64,000 nucleotides of DNA, taken from contig JAOTON010001570.1 in NCBI GenBank assembly GCA_034440635.1, forward strand, positions 496,001 through 560,000, written 5' to 3'. Under the pieces are notes generated by a model. The model was not told the origin of the DNA, searched no databases, and was given only the letters and a program-made list of their open reading frames with translations. Position 1 is the stretch's first letter; every line of letters begins with the position of its first letter. Positions 45,175 through 62,236 of this stretch are shown one piece after another. This DNA is from Lepas anatifera. Taxonomy: Eukaryota; Arthropoda; Thecostraca; Lepadidae. Made by a program: the position numbers and the translations under genes.

Positions 45175-46516
45175 CAGACCGTTGCAGAGAGAAGACGGCC
45201 GTCGATGCTGACGCCACCTGATTTAAAGGGCTCTACCCTGAACCATTTTCTGTAACTTCGACGCCCCTCATACCCCGCTAAGCGTTCTCTATCACTTGTA
45301 GTACTTCGTCAAGCGCCCTTGTGAGCAGCGCAAGGGTCTGAAGCGCAAGGGTCACGCCGTCTGAAGGTCCGCGTGGTACCCATCCACCCCGCACTGAAAG
45401 AAAAATAGACGAACTTCTGACACACTTCTCTTCGAAAAAACGAGGCAAGTTCAGGAAAAGCTTGCGTTTCACTGATAAAGGTTGAGCAATTCGTTTAGGG
45501 TTTGTCAAAACTCACTCAACATGGTACTATCATGCTAAGAGCACACAGCAGGCCAACAGCAAAAAGTACCTAATGACAAGAAACAAGGCCACGGCGTTAG
45601 AAAATATACAAGCTCGGTTATCGCGTACGGTGAAACCAAGGCAGATGAAACCTCGATCCAGAACAGATATAACACCGAAGACAACTGTCAATACATACCT
45701 GCCTTAACGCATCAGTATATCCTAGTTTGTTTTAACTTACCTGACCTATATTCTTGACATTATCATCGGGTCCGCACAAATTGACCCTGATCTTGACGTG
45801 GTCATGCTTTACTGAATTTTTTTCTTCAGCGCAGTCTGTCCTTGTTACGCCTCCCTGAGGGACGATACCTTTAACACAGCCCTGAAGCACCCCTATCCAG
45901 CCATCGTCACTGGCGCCCTCCATCGTCTGTCGGTCCCCTCAGCATGTTTCGAAATCCATCACGGCCGACTATCGCTCTGTAGGGCCCTTGCAACTGGATC
46001 ACCTAGCGGGGGAGGTTGATCACAGTTCACACGTACCCATTGTACCCCTATAGCGGCAGCCACGCGGCTGTGGTTTCAAACTCAAACCACAGATGGCGCA
46101 GCCAGGCTCCACTGACCAAGTCCGACTGGTAAATATCGGCCTGAAGGTCGTCCCGCCACTATCGCGTTGTGAGTGGAATCCACGCGGCCACCCGAGGTAA
46201 GTGCAGTGGAGGGCCGTGCCGGAGGGGGATCGTCTCAATCCAATTTAATTTCGGTAGGAGCAGCGAGGAGCAGTTGTGTTTAAATAGAAGTGGAAGCTGT
46301 GGTATTCGCGGCATATATTTTGACTAGCCCAGCTGCAAGGCACTGATCGGATAACTAGATGCCTTGAGGGCATATTCAAGCCTCAACCGGCTTATAAGTT
46401 TAGGATATTCTGCACAAATATGATAGCTGGACAAAAGCAGGATCTCCTATGTCAAGCAGGGTCTCTACGTCAACTGAGCATCATTCGATGTTACATATAT
46501 TTGTCGTGCTGTCTAG

Positions 46517-46916
46517 CAGTGGCGGATCTAGCCGGGTGGTTTGGGAGGGGCAAACCAAAGTCGAAAAGCAAAAAAAAAAAAAAAAAAAAAAACGTCGCGC
46601 AGTGCAAAATTGCGTTCCAATATGCCTTTTCGGTAGGATTTTGGAAACTGGAGACGAAAAGCAAAAAAAAAACGACACTGGGTGAAAAATATAGACTCAA
46701 GATACTTTTTTCCTATCCAAGCCCCAATATTTACACTGAACTTCACTAATTCTGTTTGAAGTTGAGAGTTGAAGCACCAAAATCTTGCTTACAAGCTAAA
46801 AAGGAGTCGGGGAAAAAGGAGGTCGATCGCTTTGGGGGGGCAAAAACATAGTTTTGCCCCGAGCTTTTCCGTTTGGGGGGGCAATTGCCTTTTTGCCCCC
46901 CCTGGATCCGCCACTG
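46517..46916. mobile_element. hAT-like MITE (CAGTGGCGGATCC family), intact 400-bp copy
   Basis: Ends are CAGTGGCGGATCTAGCC and CTGGATCCGCCACTG. The exact 8-bp duplication CTGTCTAG flanks it (46509-46516, 46917-46924). Non-coding; contains a (A)22-type run near 46570. Homologous, inverted, to 33147-33800. Confidence 0.92.
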
Positions 46917-47515
46917 CTGTCTAGGTCAGTGCAAACGTACCCGGAAGATTACGGGAATTTGTTTTCGTTTCACTGACCAGCTCCATGTTTGTAAATTTAG
47001 CAACGTATTCATGTCCATATTCAGCATCGAACCCGAATGCCCCGAGTCATTCATATCCGATGGTTAGCATTACGACGATAATCATCGTCGTCCATTTCGA
47101 GGCCATGTGCAATATAAATTCGAAATAGAGAAGCGATGGCACTCTAGAACTAAAAAAAGTTGAGTACAACTCCAAATGTCTCCATTCAATTCAAGATACA
47201 TCATGGACTCCGAAATGGGGTTACATGATACGGGTTTTACTTGTGTATACGCTTTTCTTGTTCTAACGTTTCCCGCCTTTTGGCATTGAATTTGCAGTCA
47301 AGGTTAAGTTTCCGTGGCACGCCATCCAGGCTGCCTCATGCTTTGTCTTCTACTAACCTGACTTTTGACAACGGTTATCAGATCGCTCCACTTTTTCGGT
47401 AGTGTCCCGCATTTTTCCAGTTCTCGCATGCTGCGCATTTCGACCATGACCTCGACTTTGAAGGTAAAAGTTCAAATTCTTACTCCTCCAGACTGTTAAA
47501 AGATCCTACACCAGT

Positions 47516-47780
47516 CAGGGGCGTAGTCAAGGGGGTGCGGCAGGTACAGCCGCCCCCACCCTGAGGACACGGGCCGCGCGCGAAGCGCGGCTCGCCCGCA
47601 CTATGCTCTGTGGCCAAAGTTGAAATTTTCTACCAGACAGGGTCCTCTTAAGCCCTCTTCAGCACTCTATTCTGTAACAAGCAGGGCCCTTTTTACCCAT
47701 CAGGGCCCTTTTGGCGCTGTCGCAGGGGCGCTTTTCGGGGCGCCGCCCCTCCCTGAGCGAAATCCTGGCTACGCCCCTGA
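47516..47780. mobile_element. hAT-like MITE (CAGGGGCGTAGCCAGG family), copy 3
   Basis: Ends are CAGGGGCGTAGTCA and TGGCTACGCCCCTG. Flanks ACACCAGT and ACACCAGC match at 7 of 8. It shares CGCGCGAAGCGCGGC and the AGGGCCCTTTT blocks with copy 2, partly in opposite orientation. Confidence 0.8.
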
Positions 47781-48083
47781 CACCAGCCATGGAATAGACT
47801 ACTTTTTAATTCTACCGACGACTATTTATTTTTAGCATTGCCCAAATCTCTTCCCTTCAGCCTGATTGTGAGGCTCAGATGTAAGACCACTTATGATGGC
47901 ACCGGGTTCTGGCACAGGATTTCTAACGAAGCACATTTTTAACACTCGGCTGGTTACTTTAACGGCTGGAGTTCTAAGCGTGCCCTGCCTTTTTCGTTGA
48001 CCACACGTCAGGTCAGCTGGACTGATTCGGGAAGCCTCTGGACTTCACAGCGCTCCGACTATTGCGGCCATACGGTGTCGCCA

Positions 48084-48106
48084 ACTATATATATATATAT
48101 ATATAT
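48084..48106. repeat. Short (TA)n run
   Basis: Alternating AT of about 23 bp, followed by TACATTGTAGG. Confidence 0.9.
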
Positions 48107-48395
48107 ACATTGTAGGTATGTTTGTATGTCTATATATTAACTACGGATGAAAGATAATTCAATTCAAGCGTGGCGTGGCTCCTGCTCGATGTTAGTTCGA
48201 ATTGTGACGTGTTTCACGCGTGCACTAAATCCTTGTTTTATTTCTCTTCTGCAGCCCTGGTACATCACCTGAATATGAAGGCCCAGGACCTGTAATGACA
48301 TGCCTCTCCGGGACTCGGGCTGTGTCAGCCCCCTCAAGAGAGACTCTGCTTGCTTTAGGGTCAATGTGATCTAAGCTCCGACACTTTGCTCTGTC

Positions 48396-48403
48396 ATATA
48401 TAG
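48396..48403 (+). promoter_or_regulatory. Possible TATA box of gene 2
   Basis: CATATATAG lies 90-210 bp upstream of the candidate start codons of gene 2. It is a sequence match only. Confidence 0.25.
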
Positions 48404-48606
48404 ATGTGACACTCCGTGGTATGAGAGGAGAGTACCATTAATATGAACATGGGTGACAACAGCTTTTGCATCCGGAGAACGTTGCCGCTCCCAGTATGTT
48501 CCGCGTGGTTATCATGGGAGGCGTTGCCGGGAGCCTAGAACACGTAGTGCCGATGAGGCGGGGAAAGTGGCCAGAGCAGACCTCACGCAGCGGCGGCTCA
48601 GCGGAA

Positions 48607-54428
<5,822 letters not shown>

Positions 54429-57143
54429 CGTGTGGATGTGCCGGGCGCGCGTTCCGGGCGCCCAGCGAGGCGGATTGGGTACGTTCAGCCCTCACAAGGT
54501 ATGCGTGGCTCTCTAAGTATCTCCAAGTATCCGAAATATCTCCATTCGACAATGGAAGCCCATTTTCGAAGTGATGCCCCTTCTGAACACGGGGATATAT
54601 GATTGATTTAAAACCCACATTTTTATTTATAACCCACGTCATTGAGATCAGGGCGTGGCCCCGGGCCTGAACTGTAACCTGCAGTGTATTAATTGAGAAC
54701 GCCTGATTCCAGGCCGGCAAGGCCGGATCCATAATTTCTGTTGGCAAACCACTGTCCAAGGGCGTCGTTTTTTTGAGTCGGACAGAGGCACGGTAGTTCA
54801 GGGGGTGCCAGTTTGCTTTCGAGGATTATTAACGGATGTTTTGGGGCTTCAATTAACCAAAAACGTCCTGTCTCACGTATCAGATTCATTTATCCTCAAA
54901 ATGACGCATATTCGTCCCGTTGGTTGCTAAATAAGCGCCTTTTCCCAAACAATGTGTTTTGTCTTTGGTTGAAAACATGCATTGTCATGATTACGCCTGG
55001 ATGCAGGGGCTCCATCATCTCCACTACAGAGGCGGGGGGGGGTCACTCCCGCCGCACCCTCTGCATACTGATGTAGCCGACTCGCCCGTTCCTGCAACAA
55101 TGCATATGATAAACCACTAAACCCTTCAGTAACTTGGCGGGGGCTCAAGCCCCCTCCCCGAAATGACAGTGTGCCTATTGTTAATGCATAACCGGAGGCT
55201 GATCCGAGGCAATGGCGGGGGAGACCCAAGCCACCTAGCTCCCCAATGAGGTCCTGGATACGCTACTGCTTACCAAGGTGCCTTTGAAATCGACGGGACC
55301 AAGCATTTGCATTGTAGCTTATCGTGTCTTCCGTACATGACCGCCGCACGGAGACCTTTATCGTGTCTTAGTAATTTGCGAACTCAAGGGACCTCTTCGG
55401 CCTTGTTTAATTAAACATACTGATGTTATGAGGCCTAGCCCTTCTAATTAAGACATGACACGTTAGTTTCCATCGAATACCTCTGTATGATCTCTCAAGC
55501 TAAGATAAATAATTCTAGACATTCCTGCGGCGATGATTTTCATAGCAAGGATCTGTTTCACTTAATTTTCCGAGGGCTTCTGGTATCGAGATGCTGCTCC
55601 GGAATGGCCGTCGTATGCGATACGTTTTGGGCATTTCTTCTCCACTCGCGATTGAAATTCGTTGGTTGGCGGGCCTCAATGGACATTTAATCGAGTAGCT
55701 TTTGTGGTGTCTCTTTTTGTATGGATCTGCCAGGAAAAGAACTGGAGCAAAATTGTGTTGTGTAGAAAATATGATCTTGTCACCCCTCCCCCTATTGATA
55801 ACTGAACTACGCCAAAAATCCAGCGTTCTTTTGTACCCGCGGAGCTCCTTTGACATTTTGGATCGGCAATTGTTTGTTCTGGGGAGCAAAATAACGTTCT
55901 TATACTATAATATGTCCTCCTCAGATTATATTTGTGAATGCACGAGCAAGTGGCTGCTGGGATCCTTACTCTGCGAACATAGCCGATTGATATTCTCTAA
56001 ATTCTGTGATTGTTTCCACCAGATGAATCCGCAACAAGCGCGGGACGAAGCCACGGACTGTAAATCCATTTATGCGACGAACTTTTTTCCGCCAAAGGCT
56101 CGGGGATAAACAGTTCACAATGCGCAGTCTGGTACTGTTCTGACTCCCTACGGTAACGCCAAGGTCATGAACCGCCATACCTTTCTCGATCTGAAAGAGA
56201 ATCTGTGAAAACTTAGGCTTAATTACTCCTGCTCAGATTGTGCTGTATGGTCCTGAGATGGCGCTGAACGATTTTGCATTGTTTAGCTGGTTACTTGATG
56301 GAATGTTTTTATAAAAATATTGTACAATTTTGGAGCAACAGAATCGTCGGGATTAACGTGTAACTTTTGCTAACTTCGGGGCAAACACTTTATTTTGCTG
56401 GCAACGGGCATTCTTGGCTGTGGATTGTTTGTAAAATGGATTTTATGCCAGTGTGTTTGCGTCAAGGACTCCGACTTGCAAGTCCAATTCGGTGAGAGGT
56501 TCACCAGGCGACAGGGCCTTCATTCTCCTGCTTTCGACACTTATGTAAGCCATGATAGTTGATATCACAATTGATAAAGTGTTGAAATGAGATGCTATTT
56601 TTGTAACCATTTCAGGTCGTAGCCCCCGTTTTGCACGTCCCGGAAGGTGTAAACAGACCCGTCATGTCTGTGATCCTGCTGCTGTGAAGATTGCGAGAGA
56701 TTGGACTCTGGTTTCACCGCGCCATTGGGGGAGCCTGGGGTTTGCTTACCGTTTGGTAATGCGTTGTCGTTTCGTGTGATATTTAGTGCGTGGGTGGTGT
56801 GTGCGACTCCTGGTGCGCCGTTGCCAGTTGTTGTGGAAGGAAAATAAACTCCGCAGTTATGTGATTGTTTTCCGCAGCTCGGCCGCGGACGAGCCTCGGC
56901 ATGACATGTCGTCATGTGCGGTAAACGACACGAGTGTCGTCCTTGCGCTTTGTGGGACGCTTAACTTTGGCTTCTAAATTAACCCTTCATTGTGGGAGTT
57001 GCTCGTTGGGGTGGTGGGGTCGGGTTCTCCGTGAAACTCCTTTCATGACTTTAGTGAGACTCTGACCCCAAAAAACCGTACTTTAATGAAATTTTAACAT
57101 AAGAGATAACGGATGTTTTTCTGTAGAAAACTGATACAAATAC
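54429..57143. other. Gene-poor stretch downstream of gene 2
   Basis: No gene recognised. A MITE copy lies at 55127-55268. ORFs of up to 135 codons (for example 55702-56109, plus) show no domain. Confidence 0.4.
55127..55268 (-). mobile_element. Short hAT-like MITE (about 150 bp family), copy 3
   Basis: On the minus strand it starts CAGTAGCGTATCCAGGACC and contains TTGCCTCGGATCAGCCTCCG and GTTATGCATTAA, matching 20934-21086. The left boundary and duplication are unclear. Confidence 0.6.
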
Positions 57144-57359
57144 ATGTTTAAGCCATCCTTACCCTTGGTTTTGGATTTAAACGCAAGCTTAGAATTAAAT
57201 ATGGAATATCGATGCTGCACTGTATTGGGCTCGAAGTCAAAGCGAGCCTTATGTTGGGCCTGCGATCAAGGCTATTATTTTGCAGACGCCGAAAACAGCT
57301 GCATTTCTTATGATATCGTAAATTGTAAGAGAAGGAGCTGCTTCTCTTGTTCTGAGTGA
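57144..57359 (+). CDS. Unrecognised Cys-rich ORF, possible exon
   Basis: 72 codons including ALCWACDQGYYFADAENSC and NCKRRSCFSCSE. The CxxCxxGYYF...C spacing resembles furin-like/growth-factor-receptor Cys-rich repeats. There is no signal peptide or extended homology and the context is non-coding, so this is a weak candidate. Confidence 0.2.
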   Translation: MFKPSLPLVLDLNASLELNMEYRCCTVLGSKSKRALCWACDQGYYFADAENSCISYDIVNCKRRSCFSCSE

Positions 57360-58488
57360 TTTCAGGTGGAAAAAGTGTTTTCTCGAATTTTCCGACTTAT
57401 TTTTACATAAAAAGTCCTTTTTAGAATTCCAACAAAGTGGTGCATTTCCTTGAAGAGGTGCCGAGTGGTGTCACGGTATGCCTACTGGCCAGAGGCGGAT
57501 CTAGGATTCCCTTAAGGGGGGACCATATTTAAGTCTCTGGGAGCCTCGCTCGGGGGTCCCTTTCAGGGCCTGGGCCCCAATTTTCTATTTATAGAGCGTG
57601 GAATCTTTGTGTGCAGTGACGGTTATATTTTTGTCACCTCTGACTGCTGTGATACCTTTCTGTCACCTCTAACTGCCGCCCGGTCAGTGCCTGCGGCAGT
57701 GCTGCTGGGACTGCGTGTAACCTGTGGCCAATAAACCAGTTGTTAACCAGCACTCGCAGTGTTTAGATCGGAGCACGTACGGAACGGAACACTTTGCAAA
57801 CTGAATAACTGGTGAGTTGTCTTTTGAGTTACCTAATGACTATTACCTCGCGTCTTTATAGGGTTAAATGTTTTTAATGATCGGTCCCACGGGGGTTATA
57901 TTTAGGCAAACCCATTTCATCAACTACAAGACGGCTTACTTAACTCCTGACAGAGCGGAGGCGAAAACAGGCCGATATTTTTCGTGGGAGCAGCAGGACC
58001 GAAAGTCGTGTGAAACACCTTTTTCTCAGAAAATCGGGCTTTGTGGAGTGCAGGAAGACAGCGTGGTACAGTCGGATATCAATGCACCAACTCCGTAACT
58101 TTGTACATTTTTACTGGGTCATTTAGACGAGGGCGCATCTCCAAAGACTCACTTTGGACTCCTGATCACTTTGACGTCTGTTGACCTAACAGCGATAATG
58201 GGGTATGTTCTAAGCCTTTGTTCTCGACAATTTTGAATGGAAACAAACTATACATACATTGTCAAATAAAAGAGATGCTGGCATGCCAACCCCCCAAACT
58301 GTGGTGCCCGGCATGCTAATGTAGAAAACTCTTCAACCTGGTAGCACCTTGCCAGGAAACCCTAGCTTCGGTCAAAAACCAGAGTAGAACCGCATTTCAA
58401 GGCCGTCGTCTACACGTGAAGTTCAGTGCATATACCATGACCCTAGCAGAGCTGGAAACTCCCGAAAGCGCCTGCCACACGACCTTTA
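57360..58488. other. Gene-free stretch with one hAT-like end
   Basis: CAGAGGCGGATCTAGGATTCC near 57490 resembles a hAT-like terminus, but no partner end is visible. Nothing else seen. Confidence 0.35.
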
Positions 58489-58794
58489 GCCCTGTTCCAT
58501 CTGTCAGCACAGTTTTGTCAGCACCAATCAGCGGGCCGCGTTGCGCCTACGTCACAGGACTGTAGCCTCTCCCCGGGAACTAGTTCTAGAGGTTTTACGG
58601 GCTGACGGCCTACTGTTTGTGCTGATGAAAAACCGTAAGTGCACGAAGTGCAGCCTAATATTTTTTAATGGTATAAGGGTTTAATTTCCCTTTACTTCGC
58701 ACAAACAAGAGGCGATTATGGCGCTGATGTTACTTTTCTGGAGGAGAGGTTAGAGGTCCTGCTGACAAAACTGTGCTGACAGCTGGAACAGGGC
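58489..58794. mobile_element. MITE with about 35-bp inverted ends
   Basis: GCCCTGTTCCATCTGTCAGC at 58489 and, complemented, GCCCTGTTCCAGCTGTCAGC at 58794. Pairing continues through ACAGTTTTGTCAGCA. 306 bp, non-coding. No clear target duplication. Confidence 0.75.
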
Positions 58795-59417
58795 TTTTGT
58801 TACCACATTCGCAGCAGCTGTCCGCCGACGGGACGCGGCGGCGCTGTGAACGGTCACACGACTGGTAGTGGACGGAGCCCATGCTCAGTCCGCCCACGAC
58901 CGCTTCAACAGCAGATCCACAGGGACATCTGCGGCACTACTCCGAAAGTGAAAGCCAGCGACGCATGTCCCATTAGGGTGTCCCAAAATTAACAAAGTTT
59001 TAAAAGTTGGTGTTTACGTTTCTTTTTCCCGTTGAGTGTAACCTGAAACGAAATTGTGCAAAAAATCAGGCATTTAAATTAATATTTGACCCCAGCGCAA
59101 ATCGCTTGAAGTTTTACTCATAGCTCCCCATGGAGACTGCAACGCTTGAACACGAAGTATTTCGGTATTTCCATCGTAATGCGGGACTACAGCTTAGTGT
59201 GTCTTATATTTTCTTCTCTTTTTGGCTATGTTTTGTAAGAACTATCTTTTATCTATTGTTTACATGGCATTCCGACTTATTTCCACTACAATTAGGAACT
59301 TCACGTTCTTCGTTTTACATAGAACCATATTGTGTTATAGGGTACACAACCCTGATCCGAATAACTGGTTGTTTTTCCTTGTATGGTCAGGCAAAACACT
59401 GTTTTATAAACATTACC
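58795..59417. other. Gene-free stretch
   Basis: No element or coding region recognised. Confidence 0.4.
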
Positions 59418-59459
59418 ATTGATCCTTAGACTAGAAAGATACAGTTTCAAGACATATAC

Positions 59460-60233
59460 ACGTTATTCAATATGGAACAAAAGTCCATTGCTACATATAA
59501 ACATCCTTCTGGAGGGTCCCTGGCCAGAGGTGTACGCCAGAACTGATTTCCTAGTGTCGGGAAACGGCTTGTGGCAATGCTCTACAACTTGCAGTAGGTG
59601 CTGCTGGCGAGTGGTGGTTGGGGGGGGAATACATTCCTCCAAAACAGAAAATCTAGGGGCAATACTATGGTTGCACCCCCATCCCCAAAGCTGTCGGCCT
59701 CGTTTTTGCTCGGACTGATTTTTAGTCTACAAGCAAGGTTTTGGTGCTTGAACTCTCAACTTTAAACACAGCCACCCAACTTCAGTGCAAAAATTGAGCC
59801 CTGGATAGCAAAACAAGTATCTTGTGGCTACAACTTTGACCCGGCGACGTTTTTTTATTCTGCTTATCGACTCTTCAGCTTACCCCCACAGCTTACCGTT
59901 TAGTGAAATTGTGGTATGCTATCACCGCGTGACGTTTTTCCTCATCGACTTTGGCTTGTCCCCAAACCTGCCGGCTAAATCCGTCACTGCTGTCGGCTCT
60001 CCTCATTATTAGTAAGGCAGCCGATATAGTAATATATCAGCCTAGCCCCTCTCTCTGCTGGGTTGTTCGCCAACTGCAGGTTTCGTATGAAGGCCTCCAG
60101 CCTATCGTAACCTGGGATACCGTCCCATGGCGGGCACTCAGCCAGAAATGACGTGTCAACCGACAGGCTTTTCAAACATGGGATGGGACTGCGCGCCCAC
60201 AAACTTATCCAGCGACAGATACTCCATGCCTTA
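59460..60233 (-). pseudogene. Same ORF fragment in the left arm
   Basis: The minus strand repeats the fragment (LSVDTSFLAECPPWDGIPGY through NNEESRQQ) with substitutions such as ANNPAERG for ANNAAERG, also interrupted by the MITE at 59609-59989. Its first codons are disrupted relative to the right arm. Confidence 0.55.
59609..59989 (-). mobile_element. hAT-like MITE in the left arm
   Basis: The right end is CCGGCTAAATCCGTCACTG and the worn left end GAGTGGTGGTTGGG. Flanks CTGCTGGC (59601-59608) and CTGTCGGC (59990-59997) match at 7 of 8. Same family as 46517-46916. Confidence 0.8.
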
Positions 60234-60520
60234 AAGGGAATGTGGCACCTTCATAACGTGATTTTAACTGAGATAGCTAAGTTGTAAAGCAAGTAGGAAA
60301 ACCTGGTACTCAATATATCATTTGTCCTGAAACTCAAAATTTCCGTTGAGAAAAGCTAAAAACTACCGGAAATGTACCCCTCAAGGACAATGTCCAGGTG
60401 ATTTCCTTTGATACAACAGCGTCCAACACCGGGTGGCAGTACCGGGTTTTCCGACTTGCTTTACAACTTAGCTATCTCAATTAAAATCACGTAATGACGG
60501 TGCCACATTCCCTTTAAGGC

Positions 60521-61280
60521 ATGGAGGATCTGACACTGGATAAGTTTGTGGGCGCGCAGTCCCATCCCATGTTTGAAAGCCTGTCGGTTGACACGTCATT
60601 TCTGGCTGAGTGCCCGCCATGGGACGGTATCCCAGGTTACGATAGGCTGGAGGCCTTCATACGAAACCTGCAGTTGGCGAACAACGCAGCAGAGAGAGGG
60701 GCTAGGCTGATAAATTACTATATCGGCTGCCTTAATAAGAATGAGGAGAGCCGACAGCAGTGGCGAATTTAGCCGGCAGGTTTGGGGACAAGCCAAAGTC
60801 GACGAGAAAAAACGTCACGCGGTGATAGCATACCACAATTTAACTAAGCGGTAAGCTGTGGGGTTAAGCTGAAGAGTCGATAAGCAGAATAAAAGAAACG
60901 TCGCCGGGTCAAAGCTGTAGCCACAAGATGCTTGTTTTGCTATCCAGGGCTAAATTTTGCTCTGAAGTTGGGTGGCTGGGTTTAAAGTTGAGAGTTCAAG
61001 CACCAAAACCTTGCTTGTAGACTAAAAATGAGCCCGGGCAAAAACGAGGTCGACAGCTTTGGGGAGGGGGTGCAACCATAGTATTGCCCCTAGATTTTCT
61101 GTTTTGGGGGAATGTATTCCCCCAACCACCACTGGCCAACAGCACCTACTGCAAGTTGTAGAGCATTGCCAACAGCCGTTTCCCGACACTAGGAAATCAG
61201 TTCTGGCGTACACCTCTGGGCAGGTACCCTCCAGAAGGATGTTTATATGTAGCAATGAACTTGTGTTCCATATTGAATAG
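60521..61280 (+). pseudogene. ORF fragment split by a MITE (right arm)
   Basis: 60521-60757 reads from ATG (MEDLTLDKFVG) through LQLANNAAERGARLINYY to KNEESRQ. After the MITE and one target duplication, 61143-61280 continues in the same frame as HLLQVVEHCQQPFPDTRK to a stop, giving about 124 codons in all. The motif ANxxAERGxxLI...EExRQxLLQVVExxR is one I recall from the C-termini of repeated uncharacterised proteins in invertebrate genomes; its function is unknown to me. The N-terminal part of such proteins is absent. Confidence 0.65.
60758..61134 (+). mobile_element. hAT-like MITE in the right arm, interrupting an ORF
   Basis: Ends are CAGTGGCGAATTTAGCC and CAACCACCACTG. Flanks GCCGACAG (60750-60757) and GCCAACAG (61135-61142) match at 7 of 8. 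It splits the ORF described below. Confidence 0.85.
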
Positions 61281-61951
61281 CGTGTATGTGTCTTGAAACT
61301 GTGTCTTTCTATTCTAGGGATCAATAATAGGGGAAGTTGGGTGTATTGCGCCCGCTTAAGGAAAAACGCTTGTGGTTGGCCGTATGTGCAGTTTTAGGTG
61401 ATGCAAAGACTTATATCATAAAGCCTGATCATTTCTACACAATTTGAACGCATTCCCAGACCTGAATATCACAAAGTTTTATAGCAAGTTCGAATTTGGT
61501 AAACCATTGCAAAGGGCGCATTTAGGTCAGGTATACTGTTAATTGCGCCAGGGAGGGGGCGCAATTACTTCTAATTGCGCCCTATGAATAAGCACTGTGC
61601 AGTTACGAAATAAGTTAGGAAATAGCAAAGCGACAGTAATAAATAAGTCAGGATTGAGTGAAGTTTCCGATTAGCCTGCATCACACGTCTTCAGAATAAT
61701 GCGTGCAAATACTGTGACGATCTATGTTTGTCGGAATTATCGGCTTATCAACTGCCAGGGTCATATCGGCTGGAGTATGCACATGACCACTGGAATATAG
61801 GAGGAAGCGAGTCAGTCCGAACTGCAGTAGGTATATTGTGTGATATACCAACTTTCAAAAGAAGGTAGCCTCATGCACCATGCATACCTAATGCATCCAA
61901 CATCATGCAGCACGCTACCTTTAACGAGTCACCTGCACCCATCGCATCGTG

Positions 61952-61970
61952 CCACGATCGATGATCGTGG
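61952..61970. repeat. Perfect palindrome downstream of the Tigger ORF
   Basis: CCACGATCGATGATCGTGG: 8-bp stems around GAT, about 190 bp past the transposase stop. Confidence 0.7.
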
Positions 61971-61997
61971 TGGTAAGCAGGTATGAACACTTAAAAA

Positions 61998-62236
61998 CGT
62001 AGAACAAGAACATAACCTCGATTGACCTGTCACGAACGTTTGCTAAATTGCAAAAGCTACATACAAAAACAGACGGATCGCCACCAGAGCAGCCCTGGTG
62101 GCACCGCTGCAGACTAAACGTAGAACACGAACATAACCTGATCAACCTTTCGAGAACATTTGCTTACTTGCAAAAGTCACAGATAAAAGCAGATGACCCT
62201 CCACCAGAGCAGGCCTCGTGGCACCACTGTTGACAC
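61998..62236 (-). repeat. 119-bp tandem duplication of the PHD-encoding end
   Basis: 61998-62117 and 62118-62236 are about 80% alike, both starting CGTAGAAC-GAACATAACC and containing CCACCAGAGCAG. The distal copy still encodes CHQGCSGGDPSVFVCSFCN, parallel to CHEACSGGGSSAFICDFCK of the transposase, but lies after the stop. Confidence 0.8.

Larger units (their letters stand above)
43279..46508. other. Intergenic region of the divergent gene pair, gene 1 side
   Basis: 43279-43500 is GC-rich and is probably the promoter/5' UTR of gene 1. A large antisense ORF there is a composition artefact. The remainder holds a foldback MITE (44283) and a short tandem array (45080), annotated separately. Confidence 0.5.
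46925..48495. other. Intergenic region of the divergent gene pair, gene 2 side
   Basis: Apart from the MITE at 47516-47780 and a short (TA)n at 48084-48106, no feature is recognised. The promoter of gene 2 should lie near the right end. Confidence 0.45.
59418..61325. repeat. Large inverted repeat, arms about 890 bp
   Basis: 59418-60310 is the reverse complement of 60438-61325 with scattered mismatches and small indels. The outer ends share ATTGATCC and the inner ends share the AGTACC...GGTTTTCC boundary. The loop is 127 bp (60311-60437). Each arm holds the same ORF fragment and the same hAT-like MITE, so the arms descend from one sequence duplicated in inverted orientation after the MITE inserted. 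Confidence 0.92.

Noticed and set aside
48496..48606. Upstream ATG 48496 as the gene 2 start
   Set aside because: It is in frame but adds residues with no resemblance to the family; kept as an alternative, with 48607 preferred because the acidic tail starts there.
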